Below are positions 6,516 to 7,270 of a stretch of 7,270 nucleotides of DNA, piece after piece; positions within the stretch are counted from its first letter, which is position 1, and every line of letters starts with the position of its first letter. The position numbers and the translations under genes are program-made. The notes beneath the pieces are model-generated. The model saw nothing but the letters and a program-made list of their open reading frames with translations. It had not been told where the DNA came from and made no database searches. The stretch spans positions 1 to 7,270 of the forward strand of contig SHAI01000129.1 in assembly GCA_004213235.1 (NCBI GenBank). Direction: 5' to 3'. The stretch is from Parvularculaceae bacterium (GTDB taxonomy: Bacteria; Pseudomonadota; Alphaproteobacteria; Caulobacterales; Parvularculaceae).

Positions 6516-6578
6516 TTTCTATTTTAACCGCTCTTGTTTTAGCCGCTTTCTATTTTAGCCGCTTTCTATGTTAGCCAC
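6516..6578. repeat. Tandem array of four 15-16 bp units at the end of the membrane-protein gene
   Basis: Four consecutive units are seen on the plus strand: 6516-6531 (TTTCTATTTTAACCGC), 6532-6546 (TCTTGTTTTAGCCGC, one base shorter), 6547-6562 (TTTCTATTTTAGCCGC) and 6563-6578 (TTTCTATGTTAGCCAC). Consensus is TTTCTATTTTAGCCGC. On the minus strand the last unit contains the TAA (6571-6573) that ends the membrane-protein gene. The other TAA copies lie at 6555-6557, 6539-6541 and 6524-6526, so all three minus-strand frames are closed within 35 bases. Confidence 0.85.
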
Positions 6579-7270
6579 TGACCCCAATCAGGCTCACCAT
6601 CCATGTTGCCAATCGGGGCAGGCCCACAGCCAGGACAACACTGATGATAAGACCGATCAGCGCCTTGACCGCATCGGCATGAATGTTATCGGCGGCCTCT
6701 ATTATGACTTCTTCCTTATGGCCAAATGCGCGCCACATTTCACGGCGCATCAATGAGTGCGAAAATACCGCGATGATCGCCAGGGTGCCAATCACGCCAT
6801 AACTCAAAGGCCTGTCCACGAAGATGTAACAAAAACCCATAACGGCCATAAGCGGAAAGAACTTCACCAGGGACCGCTGCAATTTTTGCTTACCCGTCAC
6901 ATCCACAAACGCTTCGGATTTTGCCGTGCGACCCGGCTCAATGCCGATAAACAACAACCGGAACAATGTGATGAAAAAGCCCGAAACAGCCATGCGGAAC
7001 TCGGCAACATATCCTCCGGCACCACGCCCATGGTCGAAGTCAACATGACGCATGACAAACTCCCGTCCGGCGATCAGCCCCAGGAACACCCATGTTGTGG
7101 ACATCGGAACGTTATTCAGCTCCTTAAAATAGAACAGCAGCCAGGCAAATATGAAATCGATTATCGTCGCGGAACGGATATCGCTCACGCGTCGCTTGGA
7201 TTTCAAGATACGCTGCACTGGCCCACCGGCATTCGCGAAGGTAATGCCGAGCAGTATCAACACAACCGAA
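6571..7270 (-). CDS. Integral membrane protein, C-terminal part (start beyond window), possible PiT-like transporter
   Basis: The frame is open from base 7269 to the TAA at 6571-6573, about 233 visible residues; a GTG at 7261-7263 is internal-looking because hydrophobic sequence continues upstream. Counting from that GTG, hydrophobic helices lie at about 1-12, 32-46, 54-69, 92-108, 134-150, 153-172 and 198-228, separated by charged loops. Two stretches, ITFANAGGPV (7-16) and NNVPMSTTWVFLGLIAGRE (50-68), loosely recall the ANxIANAxGP and VPVSTTH signatures of PiT inorganic phosphate transporters, so a PiT-like permease is a hypothesis. The His is replaced by Trp and the loops are different, so an unrelated membrane family is equally possible. 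It is convergent with the acyl-ACP synthetase gene. Its stop codon lies in the tandem array. Confidence 0.7.
   Translation of the reverse strand, partial: SVVLILLGITFANAGGPVQRILKSKRRVSDIRSATIIDFIFAWLLFYFKELNNVPMSTTWVFLGLIAGREFVMRHVDFDHGRGAGGYVAEFRMAVSGFFITLFRLLFIGIEPGRTAKSEAFVDVTGKQKLQRSLVKFFPLMAVMGFCYIFVDRPLSYGVIGTLAIIAVFSHSLMRREMWRAFGHKEEVIIEAADNIHADAVKALIGLIISVVLAVGLPRLATWMVSLIGVSG

Noticed and set aside
6516..6578. The tandem array as a CRISPR
   Set aside because: The units are directly adjacent, with no spacers, and no cas genes are near.

Overview
The window looks like ordinary chromosomal sequence from an alphaproteobacterium. The evidence is moderate GC content with mixed codon use, a DUF2244 protein of the alphaproteobacterial kind beside an endonuclease III gene, a short E. 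coli-type glyoxalase I, and an Aas-like acyl-ACP synthetase. I cannot name the genus. No phage, transposon, CRISPR array, tRNA or rRNA is visible, and I found no convincing new multi-gene system. The oddities are small and local.

Layout from left to right. (1) Bases 2-109 hold the C-terminal end of a plus-strand helix-turn-helix protein, followed by a strong hairpin terminator at 121-149. (2) A minus-strand block follows. A NatA-type ABC ATPase (255-1220) has only a 27-codon stub (175-258) where its permease gene would be expected. Upstream of it in transcription order is a cluster: a DUF2244 membrane protein (2383-2940), a three-helix membrane protein of unknown function (1814-2371) and glyoxalase I (1368-1808), the last two overlapping. 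(3) A divergent intergenic region at 2941-3041 separates this cluster from the plus-strand pair nth (endonuclease III, 3042-3758) and pyrF (orotidine 5'-phosphate decarboxylase, 3758-4459), which share one base. (4) A plus-strand Aas-like acyl-ACP/acyl-CoA synthetase without the acyltransferase domain (4597-6432) has its own candidate promoter. (5) A minus-strand integral membrane protein (6571 to beyond 7270), cut by the window edge, ends inside a tandem array of four 15-16 bp units at 6516-6578.

The genes are mostly housekeeping: DNA base excision repair (nth), pyrimidine synthesis (pyrF), methylglyoxal detoxification (gloA), fatty-acid activation or phospholipid recycling (aas-like) and membrane transport. 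The points most worth a second look are the apparently orphaned ABC ATPase with a well-formed but truncated downstream start, a promoter placed so that the DUF2244 mRNA would be leaderless, the tandem array that carries the stop codon of the last gene and closes all three frames, and the long charged tail on the acyl-ACP synthetase.
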